Part shown: positions 18,344-26,347 of the stretch, one piece after another
How positions within the stretch are numbered: position 1 is the stretch's first letter
Layout: every line of letters begins with the position of its first letter
DNA from: an uncultured Campylobacter sp.
GTDB taxonomy: Bacteria; Campylobacterota; Campylobacteria; Campylobacterales; Campylobacteraceae
Length of the DNA stretch: 58,093 bases
Reading direction: 5' to 3'
NCBI RefSeq assembly: GCF_938045345.1
Contig: NZ_CALIMS010000013.1
Coordinates: forward strand, 1 to 58,093
Notes under the pieces: generated by a model
Told to the model about the DNA's origin: nothing
The model's input: the letters and a program-made list of their open reading frames with translations, nothing else
The model's database searches: none
Translations under genes and position numbers: made by a program

Positions 18344-18889
18344 GTACGCGATCTCGCCTTTTATAGAATACGCCGCGCTGCCGACCAGTAGGCAGAGAGC
18401 GCCGAGCGTGCCTTGCAGCTTCGCTCTTTGAAAATCTTCATTCTTTTATACCTTTAAATTTTAATGTGCGGTTCGCTGCTTGCAGTGCACAGATGAACGG
18501 CGGGCGATGCTTTGATTATCGCCGCGCGGGCTTTAAATTTAGCTCCGTTACGAACGCTTCATGCTTGGCGTACTGCGAGGGCTATGTCCGGCGCGCCGCG
18601 ACGATTAGCCTAGCACCGCCACGATGTTTTATGTCCATCGCCGCTATGGAGACTTTAATCTGGTATCGCCGTTATGATGCTTGAATTTGCCGTCGCCGCT
18701 CGCGCAATACATTTTTGAAATGGGATTTTACGCAAATTCTGTTTAAAATGGATTTAACTTTTTAAATTTAAAAGCAGCGGAGTAGCTTAAATTTATAACT
18801 ATCCAAACGCCATTACTATAAGCATAAAAACGCTTATTTTTGATTTTTAAATTTGAGCTGTTTTTAGTAAATTTTGCTTACAAATTTTG
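18344..18889. other. spacer between host genes
   Basis: About 545 bases. The first 100 bases may be the 5' part of the membrane gene at 17,852. A plus-strand frame at 18,466-18,684 looks like translated spacer. Nothing else is recognisable before the promoter of the prophage-interrupted gene. Confidence 0.45.
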
Positions 18890-18931
18890 TATAATTTTTA
18901 AAATTTTATCTCGAAAAGAGGAGCGAGTATG
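18890..18931 (+). promoter_or_regulatory. promoter and ribosome site of the interrupted host ankyrin gene
   Basis: A consensus -10, TATAAT at 18,890-18,895 preceded by TTG, and a ribosome site GAGGAG at 18,918-18,923 lie 5 bases before an ATG at 18,929-18,931. That ATG is inside the left copy of the prophage target duplication. Joining 18,931 to 50,407 restores a normal gene start, so these signals belong to the coding sequence at 50,404-51,627. Confidence 0.85.
18927..18931. repeat. target-site duplication, left copy
   Basis: GTATG immediately outside the prophage end TGTAAA. The identical pentamer flanks the other end at 50,402-50,406. A 5-bp duplication is what Mu-type transposition makes. 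Confidence 0.95.
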
Positions 18932-19012
18932 TGTAAAACCGCTTTTCAAATCAAAGCGAATTTACGCTTAAAATCAAAGTGGAGTAAATTCAGCGGTTTT
19001 CCACTTTGATTT
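18932..19012. other. prophage right end with three transposase-site-like repeats
   Basis: R1 core AAATCAAAG at 18,948-18,956, R2 AAATCAAAGTGG at 18,971-18,982, and R3, inverted, CCACTTTGATTT at 19,001-19,012. R1 starts 16 bases from the end, the same distance as the first site at the other end. By analogy with Mu these would be MuA binding sites. Confidence 0.85.
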
Positions 19013-19089
19013 GAAACGTAAATTTTTATTTTAAAACGGCTTTTTAAATACCCTTTAAAAGTTTAATATATTTGAGTTTAAAAAAGAAT

Positions 19090-19962
19090 TTAGTATAGAT
19101 TTATCGAGCGATCGATTTTCATATGCTCGTTTTGTAGAAACCGCGCATATACCCTGATCGTCATATCCAAGCTCGCATGTCCTAGTATTTGTGATACCCA
19201 TTTCAGTGGGATTTCGCCCCTTACTGCGCGCTCGACCATATGCGTCGCGAATGTGTGGCGGGTATGTCTGGCGCTTCGGTATGGGATACCGCATTCGGCT
19301 AGAAATTTACGCCATTTGCCGTTTCCAAACAAAGAGGTAGAGCCGAAAAGATGATCGCCCCTTTCCGAAAAGACCCACTCGCTATCCCTATCTTTTTCAA
19401 GCTGGGTAATGTATGGCAAGAGCGGCGCAAATATAGGCACGAGCCTATCCTCTCCGGTTTTGGTGCGAGGTTTGACAAGCCCGTCCGTGAGGCTCTTGTT
19501 GATCGATATACTCATGGCTTCCATATCTATATCCTCCCAGCGCAGAGCCAAAATTTCACAGCATCTAGCCCCCGTATAGAATGCAAAAGCAAGAAAGCTC
19601 TCAAGTCGCCCGCTAGCCTTTGAAAGCATTAGCTCCACCTCCTCCGCCGAGAATGGATCTGTTTTGCTGCGCGGGATCTTCGGATATTTTGCGCCCACAA
19701 ATGGATTTTTCGCAAGTTTTCCAGCTTCTACGGCTTGCTCGCAGGCTCTGCGCCAGCACAGCACGACGCGCTTGATAGTGCTCGGGGCTAGACCTTCCTC
19801 AAGCCCCGCCAGCCACTTTTGAATATCCACTTTCTTGATGCAGGCGGCATCTTTCGGCAGATATTTCGTATGTGAGAACGCGAACTTTTGCTTGCGGCTC
19901 TGCTCGAAATTTATCTGCCCGAGAGCTTCGAGATAGTCTCGGGCTATAGTTGTGAGGGTCAT
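19090..19962 (-). CDS. tyrosine recombinase inside the prophage right end
   Basis: A 290-residue phage-integrase-family protein. An N-terminal SAM-like core-binding domain (about 1-100) is followed by the catalytic domain with Arg in TGARCCEILALRW (near 131), Lys in RTKTGEDRLVPI (near 165), HTRHTFATH (near 238), LGHASLDMT (near 266) and the nucleophile Tyr in RVYARFL (near 275). All catalytic residues are present. It lies 158 bp inside the prophage end and follows orf134 by 1 base. The phage moves by a DDE transposase, so this enzyme is not needed for integration; resolution, inversion or an acquired function is possible. Confidence 0.9.
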   Translation of the reverse strand: MTLTTIARDYLEALGQINFEQSRKQKFAFSHTKYLPKDAACIKKVDIQKWLAGLEEGLAPSTIKRVVLCWRRACEQAVEAGKLAKNPFVGAKYPKIPRSKTDPFSAEEVELMLSKASGRLESFLAFAFYTGARCCEILALRWEDIDMEAMSISINKSLTDGLVKPRTKTGEDRLVPIFAPLLPYITQLEKDRDSEWVFSERGDHLFGSTSLFGNGKWRKFLAECGIPYRSARHTRHTFATHMVERAVRGEIPLKWVSQILGHASLDMTIRVYARFLQNEHMKIDRSINLY

Positions 19963-19963
19963 A

Positions 19964-20368
19964 TCACGCCTCTTGCACTACCTTGAGCGACCCGAAACGC
20001 TTCAGCTCCAACTCGCCGCTTTCGTTTTTGACGACCATATACCAAACCTTACTATCGCTTTTCCAGCTGCCGTCATCAAGCCGTGCCTCAAATTTGTCGC
20101 CTTCTTTTGCCCTGAAGGTGAAAGAGGTATCGTAATATTTGTGTTTGCTGTCCCAGTTCTTGCCATTGCAATCGATGAATTCTCTGCTAACCTTGCCGTC
20201 TGTAAAGCTTATCCTAGCCATATATGCATGGCCGTTTTTTCTAGGGTCTATGCTCTCAAACGTCTCGACAATGAACTGCTTGTCTGCTTTGCGGCCCTCT
20301 ATGATAGCCTTTGCTTGGGTGATGAGCTCAAGCAATTTTTCATCCGATAATAAAGCTAGATTTTCCAT
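19964..20368 (-). CDS. hypothetical protein of the recombinase cassette (orf134)
   Basis: A 134-residue soluble protein. The first 30 residues look helical (LALLSDEKLLELITQAKAII); the remainder is beta-rich (DGKVSREFIDCNGKNW, FEARLDDGSWKSD) and may be a small single-strand-binding or OB-like domain, which is only a guess. It overlaps orf105 by one base and abuts the recombinase gene, so the three form one operon. Confidence 0.75.
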   Translation of the reverse strand: MENLALLSDEKLLELITQAKAIIEGRKADKQFIVETFESIDPRKNGHAYMARISFTDGKVSREFIDCNGKNWDSKHKYYDTSFTFRAKEGDKFEARLDDGSWKSDSKVWYMVVKNESGELELKRFGSLKVVQEA

Positions 20369-20685
20369 TATTTACCCTTTATAACGCGTTCAAGTTCGTT
20401 GATATCAACGTCCATATCTAGCATGCGTTGATACTCCGCCCGCTTTTCAGCGCTCTTTAGGTTGTGCACGAACCATGAAAAAACCTTTTTGTCGGTATCG
20501 TTTAGTCTTATAGCTTCTCTGTCCTCTGCGGAGAGGATAGTATTGATGAATACTTCGATTCGCTCTAGCGTAGTGTTTGACGGGAAAGTTCCAGTGGTGT
20601 CTATGGCACCGTGTATGCCGTTTCGCCATCTTGCGATGCCGGAGAGGATCGCGTTTGCTTCGCCTTTGTTGTAGTAGCTTTTCAT
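20368..20685 (-). CDS. hypothetical protein of the recombinase cassette (orf105)
   Basis: A 105-residue, mostly helical protein of unknown function, the first gene of the orf105-orf134-recombinase operon. An AAAGGAT site stands 6 bases before its ATG. The stop codon shares a base with the start of orf134. It faces the HTH regulator at 20,922 across the operator region. Confidence 0.75.
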   Translation of the reverse strand: MKSYYNKGEANAILSGIARWRNGIHGAIDTTGTFPSNTTLERIEVFINTILSAEDREAIRLNDTDKKVFSWFVHNLKSAEKRAEYQRMLDMDVDINELERVIKGK

Positions 20686-20773
20686 TTTTTATCCTTTATG
20701 GTATAATAAAGGCTCCTTTGGGAGCAACTTGCGGCGAGATGTTTTTTCATTGGGTCTCGCCGCACCTCTTGAG

Positions 20774-20821
20774 ATTGTATCGTTTCAATCTCTTTTTATG
20801 GCATCATTGTATCGTATCAAT
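20774..20821. promoter_or_regulatory. two operator-like repeats between orf105 and the HTH gene
   Basis: ATTGTATCGTTTCAAT at 20,774-20,789 and ATTGTATCGTATCAAT at 20,806-20,821 differ at one base, each with ATTG / CAAT dyad ends, and are 32 bp apart (three helical turns). They sit between divergent genes, one of which encodes a small HTH protein, and are the obvious binding sites for it. A 9-bp stem, GCGGCGAGA / TCTCGCCGC, lies nearby at 20,731-20,764 and may be a leader structure of the orf105 operon. Confidence 0.65.
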
Positions 20822-20921
20822 ACTTAAAAACTTCTTAATGGTGTATCTTAAAAATACAAAACCTTGATTTTCTTGTATTTTTTTGCTACAATTCCGAAAA
20901 ATATAATATAGGTAATGCAAA

Positions 20922-21140
20922 ATGGATAAAGAAAAATTTCAAAAAATGCTGGATGCTGCGGGTCTCAACAAAAAAGAGTTCGCCGAAATTTCTAAAATCC
21001 CATACCCGACGGTGCGCGGCTGGGGATCCACTACGTCGTTTCCTCCATACCTTGAGTTTTTGATCGAAAGCTACGTCAAAAGCCGCAAATTTGACAAGAT
21101 CAAAGAGATCATCAAAGACGAAATAGCCGCGGAGCTTTAG
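20922..21140 (+). CDS. small HTH regulator
   Basis: A 72-residue protein with a Cro/XRE-like helix-turn-helix (FQKMLDAAGLNKKEFAEISK then IPYPTVRGW, residues 5-32). It is transcribed away from the recombinase cassette. A TATAAT is at 20,901-20,906. It is likely the regulator of the divergent orf105 operon, acting at the two 16-bp repeats. A hairpin follows its stop codon. Confidence 0.75.
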   Translation: MDKEKFQKMLDAAGLNKKEFAEISKIPYPTVRGWGSTTSFPPYLEFLIESYVKSRKFDKIKEIIKDEIAAEL

Positions 21141-21153
21141 AATACGGCGTATA

Positions 21154-21183
21154 GACGGTTAAAGACCGTTTAAAAGGCCTTTA
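21154..21183 (+). terminator. hairpin after the HTH gene
   Basis: ACGGT-TAAAG-ACCGT followed by AAAAGGCCTTTAA. It belongs to a family of TTTAAA-containing hairpins found after several genes of this prophage. Confidence 0.5.
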
Positions 21184-21217
21184 ATCGCATAAATAATTCG
21201 TAATAAAAATCCTACTG

Positions 21218-21634
21218 CTATTCTCCTATCCGATTCACAACCTGCACCGCAAATTCTTGCCCTTTTACGGTGGCAAGCAGTGCGCTCAAAGCCGCACGGG
21301 AGTCTTTCACTCCGTGCGCGCCCAAAGATGAACCCAGTAGCACGCAGCCCTCGGTATTGCTTCCGGTATTGCCCGAATGGATCAAGATGCAGCGAGTTTT
21401 TGGCACCAGCTCATTCCATAAAAGCGGCAGACGAACTCTAAATTTCGGACTATCGTGCCAGGCTATTTGATACCTTCCTTGCGGTATGCGTCTATCCATG
21501 CCGCTCTGCGTGGTATCGGGACCCGCAGGCTCGCAGGTATATCCCTTTAGCACCTCTTTTTCGCCGTCACGCAATACGAAGCGCCCTAGCGTCATATCAT
21601 CAATCTCCTTGAACCTGGTAATTTCCAAGACCAT
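21218..21634 (-). CDS. DUF5675-like protein, possible murein-active enzyme
   Basis: A 138-residue protein resembling DUF5675: DMTLGRFVLRDGE, the PQGRYQIAWHDSPKF segment and the IHSGNTGSNTEGCVLLG motif near residue 90. The conserved His and Cys in that motif resemble the HxG...GC catalytic signature of L,D-transpeptidases. The phage has holin-like and spanin-like genes but no recognisable endolysin, so this last gene of the tail/lysis run is a candidate for the wall-acting enzyme. That role is inference. Confidence 0.7.
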   Translation of the reverse strand: MVLEITRFKEIDDMTLGRFVLRDGEKEVLKGYTCEPAGPDTTQSGMDRRIPQGRYQIAWHDSPKFRVRLPLLWNELVPKTRCILIHSGNTGSNTEGCVLLGSSLGAHGVKDSRAALSALLATVKGQEFAVQVVNRIGE

Positions 21635-21654
21635 AAATCCTCCTTAAATTTACT

Positions 21655-21745
21655 TCTCGGGCGAGCAAAACGAGCGTAGCGACGCAAGGCGAAGCCGAAG
21701 CGGCGTTTCTTGCGAGCGTAGCGAAGCAGAGCTAAGCTCGCCTAC
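21655..21745. repeat. GC-rich repeat cluster between phage genes
   Basis: Short repeats GCGAGCGTAGCGA and GCGAAGCCGAAGCGG, bounded by GGGCGAGC (21,658) and GCTCGCC (21,736), form a possible long branched hairpin between the DUF5675-like gene and orf48. Confidence 0.4.
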
Positions 21746-21756
21746 GAGCAAAAAAT

Positions 21757-21903
21757 TCAAAAGCTAAATTTATTTATAAATTTGACTTTTTTTATTGCCT
21801 CGCCAGTTTTGCGCACTAGCACCTTATATCCGCTACCTTGCTTCGGCGTGTCGCTTTTTATCTGCGCGCGTATCATATTTTTTATCGTCTGTTTCAATCC
21901 CAT
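21757..21903 (-). CDS. small phage protein (orf48)
   Basis: A 48-residue basic protein beginning MGLKQTIKNMIRAQIKSD. The ATG at 21,903 shares its A with the TAA stop of the gene upstream (TAATG), so it is translationally coupled and very probably real. Function unknown; position at the end of the tail module suggests a virion or assembly role. Confidence 0.6.
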   Translation of the reverse strand: MGLKQTIKNMIRAQIKSDTPKQGSGYKVLVRKTGEAIKKVKFINKFSF

Positions 21904-22256
21904 TAAAAATCCCACCTTTTTGCCGTTATGTTTACGAATGCGCCGCTAGCCGTGACGCGAGTCTCTACCGCCGTGACGATAAATCTATCCTCTCCAGGTG
22001 CTGCAGGCACGCTATAACGGGGCATATCTATCTTTATGATATCGCCTGTGCGCACGCTTTGAAGCGGAGCACGCAGGCTAACCTCGCTTACGCGCGCGCC
22101 GTGGTCCAAAAAATACCTGCGGGCATAAGCCTCTATGACGCGCTCGTCCTGATCCAAATCGAGCTTTATTTGACCGTGCAGCTCGTCACTTCGATCAAAT
22201 ATAAACTTCACTGCTCCTCTGGCACTTTTTTTCTCACTCCCTTTGATCTGCGTCAT
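21903..22256 (-). CDS. hypothetical tail-module protein
   Basis: A 117-residue protein when started at the ATG at 22,256, which overlaps the stop of the preceding gene as ATGA; a longer frame reaches 22,286. It is beta-rich (KFIFDRSDELHGQIKLDLDQ, DIIKIDMPRY) and ends in a short aromatic tail. Late tail genes of this kind often encode tail-tip proteins, but I recognise no family. Confidence 0.7.
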   Translation of the reverse strand: MTQIKGSEKKSARGAVKFIFDRSDELHGQIKLDLDQDERVIEAYARRYFLDHGARVSEVSLRAPLQSVRTGDIIKIDMPRYSVPAAPGEDRFIVTAVETRVTASGAFVNITAKRWDF

Positions 22257-23413
22257 TTCTCCTCCTCCCAAGAATACCAATACCACTTTTTTAATGCTTC
22301 TAAATCGCCTCCTTGCGGATGTTCGCCGGTCATATTATAGACATATGCCAGGGCGTTAAATTCGTTTAAAAAGATGTCCGCATAGAGCTTTTCGCGGATC
22401 TTTTTATACTGACCGGGGGCTTGCAACCTAGCAAAGTGCCAATACTCGGGCGGCTTTATAGCCTTCCTTTTAGGGGTTCTGCTTTGCGAAAAAATCCCTA
22501 TACCCCACCATCTTTCATAATAATTTATGGCTCTATCATCCGCCCATAATACTATCTCGGTCAATTCGTCTTTAAGGGAGATCTCCTCCTTATAGGTATA
22601 TTCACGGACCCGACGACTATCTGGGTAATATTCCGTGTCTAATCCAATATAATATACCTCCATTTTTAGTCTATTTCCCTCTTTGATAAATAGGCTAAGC
22701 GCGGTCGTATACCCGGGCAGTGCAGGACCTTTGAATACATCCTCCCCCTTCCAAACCGAGTGCAGAGAAACTGCGGCTAAAAATTTCTTTTTTAACGCGC
22801 GCTTAGCTCTTTCAAAGCCGAAGGCGTTTTTGATATATTTTTCGCTTTTGCCTTGTGGATTTTGGCAGAAAAATAATCTATATTCGTTCAGCATGTTTTT
22901 TACGGTTTTGAAATAATCGCTTTTTCCTCTTTTGTTTGCAAAATCCAAAAAGGGCGTAGTTTTTGTTTTGCTTCCATCGCTATTAGGAACTGCAAAATAT
23001 AACTCTCTGCTTAAAGCGAAGCGAAACATCTCCTTTACGCGGATCTTTTTGCCGTCGTCGCAGAATATCAAAAGCTCATCGTCTCTTACATCATAGGTAT
23101 CGTGATATTGTTGCTTTCGGTCAGGATACGCCTGAATCGACACAAAATCTATGATTGAATTATCATTATAAAACGGTACAAATTTTTGATCGTCGAGATA
23201 GATGCGATAATCGCCAAGGGCATAAGTATCATAGCTCTGCCCCACAGGTTTTCTATTGTGTCCGGGCTTTTTACCACTTAGGGGCACCAGATACGAGCCT
23301 TCAAGCGCCTTATAGTATTTCCTGCTAACCGCGCCATTAATAAGTTCAAGCTTGATCCACTCTTTGGTCTGTCCCCTATATCCGCCATTGCTTTCGTCTG
23401 CTATAAACTCCAT
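22253..23413 (-). CDS. hypothetical tail-module protein (386 residues)
   Basis: A 386-residue protein rich in Tyr, Trp, Lys and Asp, with no signal peptide or membrane helix and no recognised domain. It follows a 201-residue tail gene with a 1-base gap and is coupled by ATGA to the next gene. Its place at the distal end of the tail operon suggests a tail-tip, fibre or receptor-binding role. Several stretches (YYERWWGIG, WYWYSWEEE) are unusually aromatic. Confidence 0.75.
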   Translation of the reverse strand: MEFIADESNGGYRGQTKEWIKLELINGAVSRKYYKALEGSYLVPLSGKKPGHNRKPVGQSYDTYALGDYRIYLDDQKFVPFYNDNSIIDFVSIQAYPDRKQQYHDTYDVRDDELLIFCDDGKKIRVKEMFRFALSRELYFAVPNSDGSKTKTTPFLDFANKRGKSDYFKTVKNMLNEYRLFFCQNPQGKSEKYIKNAFGFERAKRALKKKFLAAVSLHSVWKGEDVFKGPALPGYTTALSLFIKEGNRLKMEVYYIGLDTEYYPDSRRVREYTYKEEISLKDELTEIVLWADDRAINYYERWWGIGIFSQSRTPKRKAIKPPEYWHFARLQAPGQYKKIREKLYADIFLNEFNALAYVYNMTGEHPQGGDLEALKKWYWYSWEEEK

Positions 23414-23414
23414 C

Positions 23415-24020
23415 TTAGCCCCACATTAGTAAAATTCCCATTTGTGCGTAAATCCCGCCGCTATCATCCGTAAGCTCCATATTTATGGGCGTAGGTCTGG
23501 AGCAATCTCCTATATCTTTTAGATGGTATATGCTACTTTTTTCATCGGGTTTCTCGCTGGACCAGCTAGGATTGCCCGCACTATCTACCGCCTCAAGGCG
23601 ATATGCCTTACCTCTATCATTCACAAAAAATAGCGGGGTTTTGAAGCTATGAAGCGTTTTTGTGGGATCGGTAGTATCCGGGGCGCTTGAATACTTTATT
23701 AGCTTCAATATCGCTTCGATATCTTGCCCGCCCAGCTTCCCGCCCTCGGGTATATAAAGCTTGCCCTGCCATGCGTCTTCGTCGAAGCTCAGTATGGTCG
23801 AAAATCTATCTGCTACTATGGCACAATAAACCCTAGCGACGGGGTTTGTTGCCTTAGCCCATACCGTAAAGCGACCCCTAGGGCTTGAAGTACCGTTGCT
23901 GCGTTTACGACTAAAAATACTAGAGCTTAGGCTAAAGTCTGAATTCATATCTCCTGAATCCATTTTTAGCGCCTTTTCGCAGGCGGCATCTTTGTATAAT
24001 ACTATGTCAGCCATCTTCAA
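23415..24020 (-). CDS. tail-module protein, paralogue of the gene at 25,724
   Basis: A 201-residue protein. Its N-terminus, MADIVLYKDAACEKALKMDS, resembles that of the 192-residue protein at 25,724 (NINFYKNEECTQAVSTGD), so the two may be duplicated tail-tip components. The ATG overlaps the stop of the 458-residue gene upstream by 4 bases. Function unknown. Confidence 0.72.
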   Translation of the reverse strand: MKMADIVLYKDAACEKALKMDSGDMNSDFSLSSSIFSRKRSNGTSSPRGRFTVWAKATNPVARVYCAIVADRFSTILSFDEDAWQGKLYIPEGGKLGGQDIEAILKLIKYSSAPDTTDPTKTLHSFKTPLFFVNDRGKAYRLEAVDSAGNPSWSSEKPDEKSSIYHLKDIGDCSRPTPINMELTDDSGGIYAQMGILLMWG

Positions 24021-25393
24021 TCCTTCTCTTTAATTTCATTAAAATCGCAGTTAAATTCGTTTGCGAAATAGCCGATATTCATCGTTTTTTCTAGCTTTTC
24101 GTCTAAATATAGCTCTAGTTTATAAGCTCCGTAATCGCTAAATTTAATCTCCACTTCCCCGAAAGGATCGGCGTTAAAGCTTTGCGCGCCGAGCTTAAAG
24201 CCGGCATGCGCGATAAGCGCGCTATCTACATCAAAATCACGCATCAGGCTAAAGGTATGGGTATAGCCTTTAGGATAAAACTTCGTAATCTCGTATTTAT
24301 GCAAATGATCTATTTGCAAATTTTTATACTCCGCTTTGATGCTTAATGCAGAGGGTAGGTCGCGAGCAGGGCATACGAAAAGATAGATATTGCTTTCATA
24401 AGCTACCTTTAGCGTTCCGCTTAAAGGGCCCTCGAAGCAAAGCACATTATCTTTATAGATATTGCCGTGCTGCTCTTGCGCCGTTTGCTTGCTAAATTGC
24501 AGCGGCGTTCCGTCAAGGCTTACAGCTATTAGTCTTTTAATAAAGCCCGTAAGTTTTACGTGGATATCCTCGCTTAGCTCAAACTCCTCCACCGCGCGAT
24601 AATCCGCGAAAAAGGAGGCGTTAGGTGCGTTTAGGCTAATATCTTTCACCTCCCAAGCCGGGGTTGCGAAAATTTTACCTACCGCGCGAAGCGGAGAGAT
24701 TACGTAAACATCGCCGTTTTCGTCGTCCTTATATCTTAAAACCTCCCTCGGGGTTACCGGGTGGGGATCGGGATCGATTACCGCAGTAAGCTCGGCTTCG
24801 GAATAGATATCCTCGTTTTTATCGTTAAAAATTATCGTATCGATGTTTTGCGGTGCGCCAAGGCTAAGATTAAAGTCTATTACGTTATCCTCGTTAAATT
24901 CCATTACGGGCGTAGCATCACGAGCGATATAAAATCTATCGCTTATAAAAATTCCGCGATCATTCGCCCAAAAACTAAGCCCTATGCCCTCTAGCGCCGA
25001 GGCTAGCGATTGAACGTCCGAATATGAAAGCCCTGCTAGCGGAGTATCTTGCGGTGCATCGCAAAGAAAGCTTACCCTTTGCCCCAAAAGGGCTAAATCT
25101 TTTAAGCTTGATATCCCTTTGGGTAACTTAAGCGGGGTTTTGGCGACGAGCTTTTTAAAATTTGCATCTATGCTTAAAACTTCGCTCACCTCGAAAAGGC
25201 TATCCTCAAAATGCGAGCAGCTTATTATAATTTCATCTATCGGAGCAGAGAGAGAGGAAGCGGCTATTTTTAAAGACGCCGTAGCTTGCAGCTCGCCTTC
25301 CTCGCTACAAATGCTAAGCTCGCTAATGCCGCGAAGCTCACTTTTTACGCCGCCTTTTAAGGCAAAGACCTTAAAGCCGTATTCTACTACCAT
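24017..25393 (-). CDS. large tail-tip / hub-like protein
   Basis: A 458-residue beta-rich protein with no membrane segment. By position (second large gene after the tape measure) and by its mixed-domain look it may be the tail hub or baseplate-like protein of a siphovirus, comparable with the gp44/late-control-D group, but I see no diagnostic motif. It overlaps the neighbours by a few bases on both sides, which is typical of a translationally coupled late operon. Confidence 0.7.
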   Translation of the reverse strand: MVVEYGFKVFALKGGVKSELRGISELSICSEEGELQATASLKIAASSLSAPIDEIIISCSHFEDSLFEVSEVLSIDANFKKLVAKTPLKLPKGISSLKDLALLGQRVSFLCDAPQDTPLAGLSYSDVQSLASALEGIGLSFWANDRGIFISDRFYIARDATPVMEFNEDNVIDFNLSLGAPQNIDTIIFNDKNEDIYSEAELTAVIDPDPHPVTPREVLRYKDDENGDVYVISPLRAVGKIFATPAWEVKDISLNAPNASFFADYRAVEEFELSEDIHVKLTGFIKRLIAVSLDGTPLQFSKQTAQEQHGNIYKDNVLCFEGPLSGTLKVAYESNIYLFVCPARDLPSALSIKAEYKNLQIDHLHKYEITKFYPKGYTHTFSLMRDFDVDSALIAHAGFKLGAQSFNADPFGEVEIKFSDYGAYKLELYLDEKLEKTMNIGYFANEFNCDFNEIKEKD

Positions 25394-25731
25394 CGCTCTA
25401 CCTTTTTATAAATCGTAGCGGCGGGGCGGTAGGCTCTATTCCTCCAGCAAAAAGCAAGAATTTTTGAGTGCAGAGCGGGCTTTAAGATGAAATTTTCCTC
25501 AATTTTAAGATTATAAATTTTTGCTTTGATCACGGCTAGCTTAAAGTCATATTGTGCACTTCCACGGGCATTGCCGTTAGTAGCTAGATAAAAATTAGCG
25601 GCGACTCCCTTCGGCCTTATGGCTCCGAATATTAACATACTCAGATACTTATCCGTATAGCTATCGCAATATCTCGTCCATGGACGAGTTTGCGAAATTT
25701 CTACCTTATATCCTAATTTGAGTTTATGCAC
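25387..25731 (-). CDS. hypothetical tail-module protein (114 residues)
   Basis: A 114-residue basic protein, rich in Tyr, Arg and Lys. It overlaps the genes on either side by 7-8 bases. No domain recognised. The coupling indicates a structural or assembly role in the tail. Confidence 0.7.
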   Translation of the reverse strand: MHKLKLGYKVEISQTRPWTRYCDSYTDKYLSMLIFGAIRPKGVAANFYLATNGNARGSAQYDFKLAVIKAKIYNLKIEENFILKPALHSKILAFCWRNRAYRPAATIYKKVERW

Positions 25732-26302
25732 GGTCGCTCCAATACGCCGCTAAATAATAGCGGAAATCCACCCGCTTCGTAACGTCGGCAAAGCTTACCC
25801 GCCTGATAAGTTTGACGGCATGCACCGCCTTACTCGCAGAAGGTCCGCTTTCAAATAAAGGAAGCAAAAGAAAGGCGAGCTCCCCCTTTTTGATATAGGA
25901 TAGATCCTCGCCCGTAAAGCTTATTTTATTACCATTTACCTTATCTACTCGCAAGGCGTTTGTCGTGCCTGAAAAAGCATAACATTCCCCCTCGGTCGGC
26001 ATACCGCCGCTTAAGGAATTAAACTCTAATGCGTCTTTTCCCTCGCCGCTTACTTCGAATATTTTCATCTCGGTTCCTCCGACGCTTGCACCTAGATACT
26101 CTATATTACGCTTTTCATAGATTAGAGTTATATGCGGATAAAAGGTAGCGGCGAGATCCGTAATTTTTGCATAGATCGTTACTTCGTCGATTTTTGACGA
26201 GGGGGCCAAAATCGAAATCGCAGGATCCGGAAACGGTCTATCCCCCGTAGATACCGCCTGAGTGCATTCCTCGTTTTTATAAAAATTTATATTCGTTGCC
26301 AT
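25724..26302 (-). CDS. tail-module protein, paralogue of the gene at 23,415
   Basis: A 192-residue protein whose first 20 residues align with the start of the 201-residue protein at 23,415 (FYKNEECTQAV against LYKDAACEKAL). The remainder is beta-rich. Unknown function; a tail-tip component is likely from context. Confidence 0.72.
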   Translation of the reverse strand: MATNINFYKNEECTQAVSTGDRPFPDPAISILAPSSKIDEVTIYAKITDLAATFYPHITLIYEKRNIEYLGASVGGTEMKIFEVSGEGKDALEFNSLSGGMPTEGECYAFSGTTNALRVDKVNGNKISFTGEDLSYIKKGELAFLLLPLFESGPSASKAVHAVKLIRRVSFADVTKRVDFRYYLAAYWSDRA

Positions 26303-26347
26303 TAAACTGGGTCTCCTTTTTTATAAATTTGACTTTTCGCAAAATTT

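Noticed and set aside
18466..18684. 72-codon plus-strand frame before the prophage
   Set aside because: Cys/Arg-rich, no ribosome site, no coding look; treated as spacer.
21795..22340. 181-codon plus-strand frame against the tail genes
   Set aside because: Antisense to three coupled minus-strand genes.
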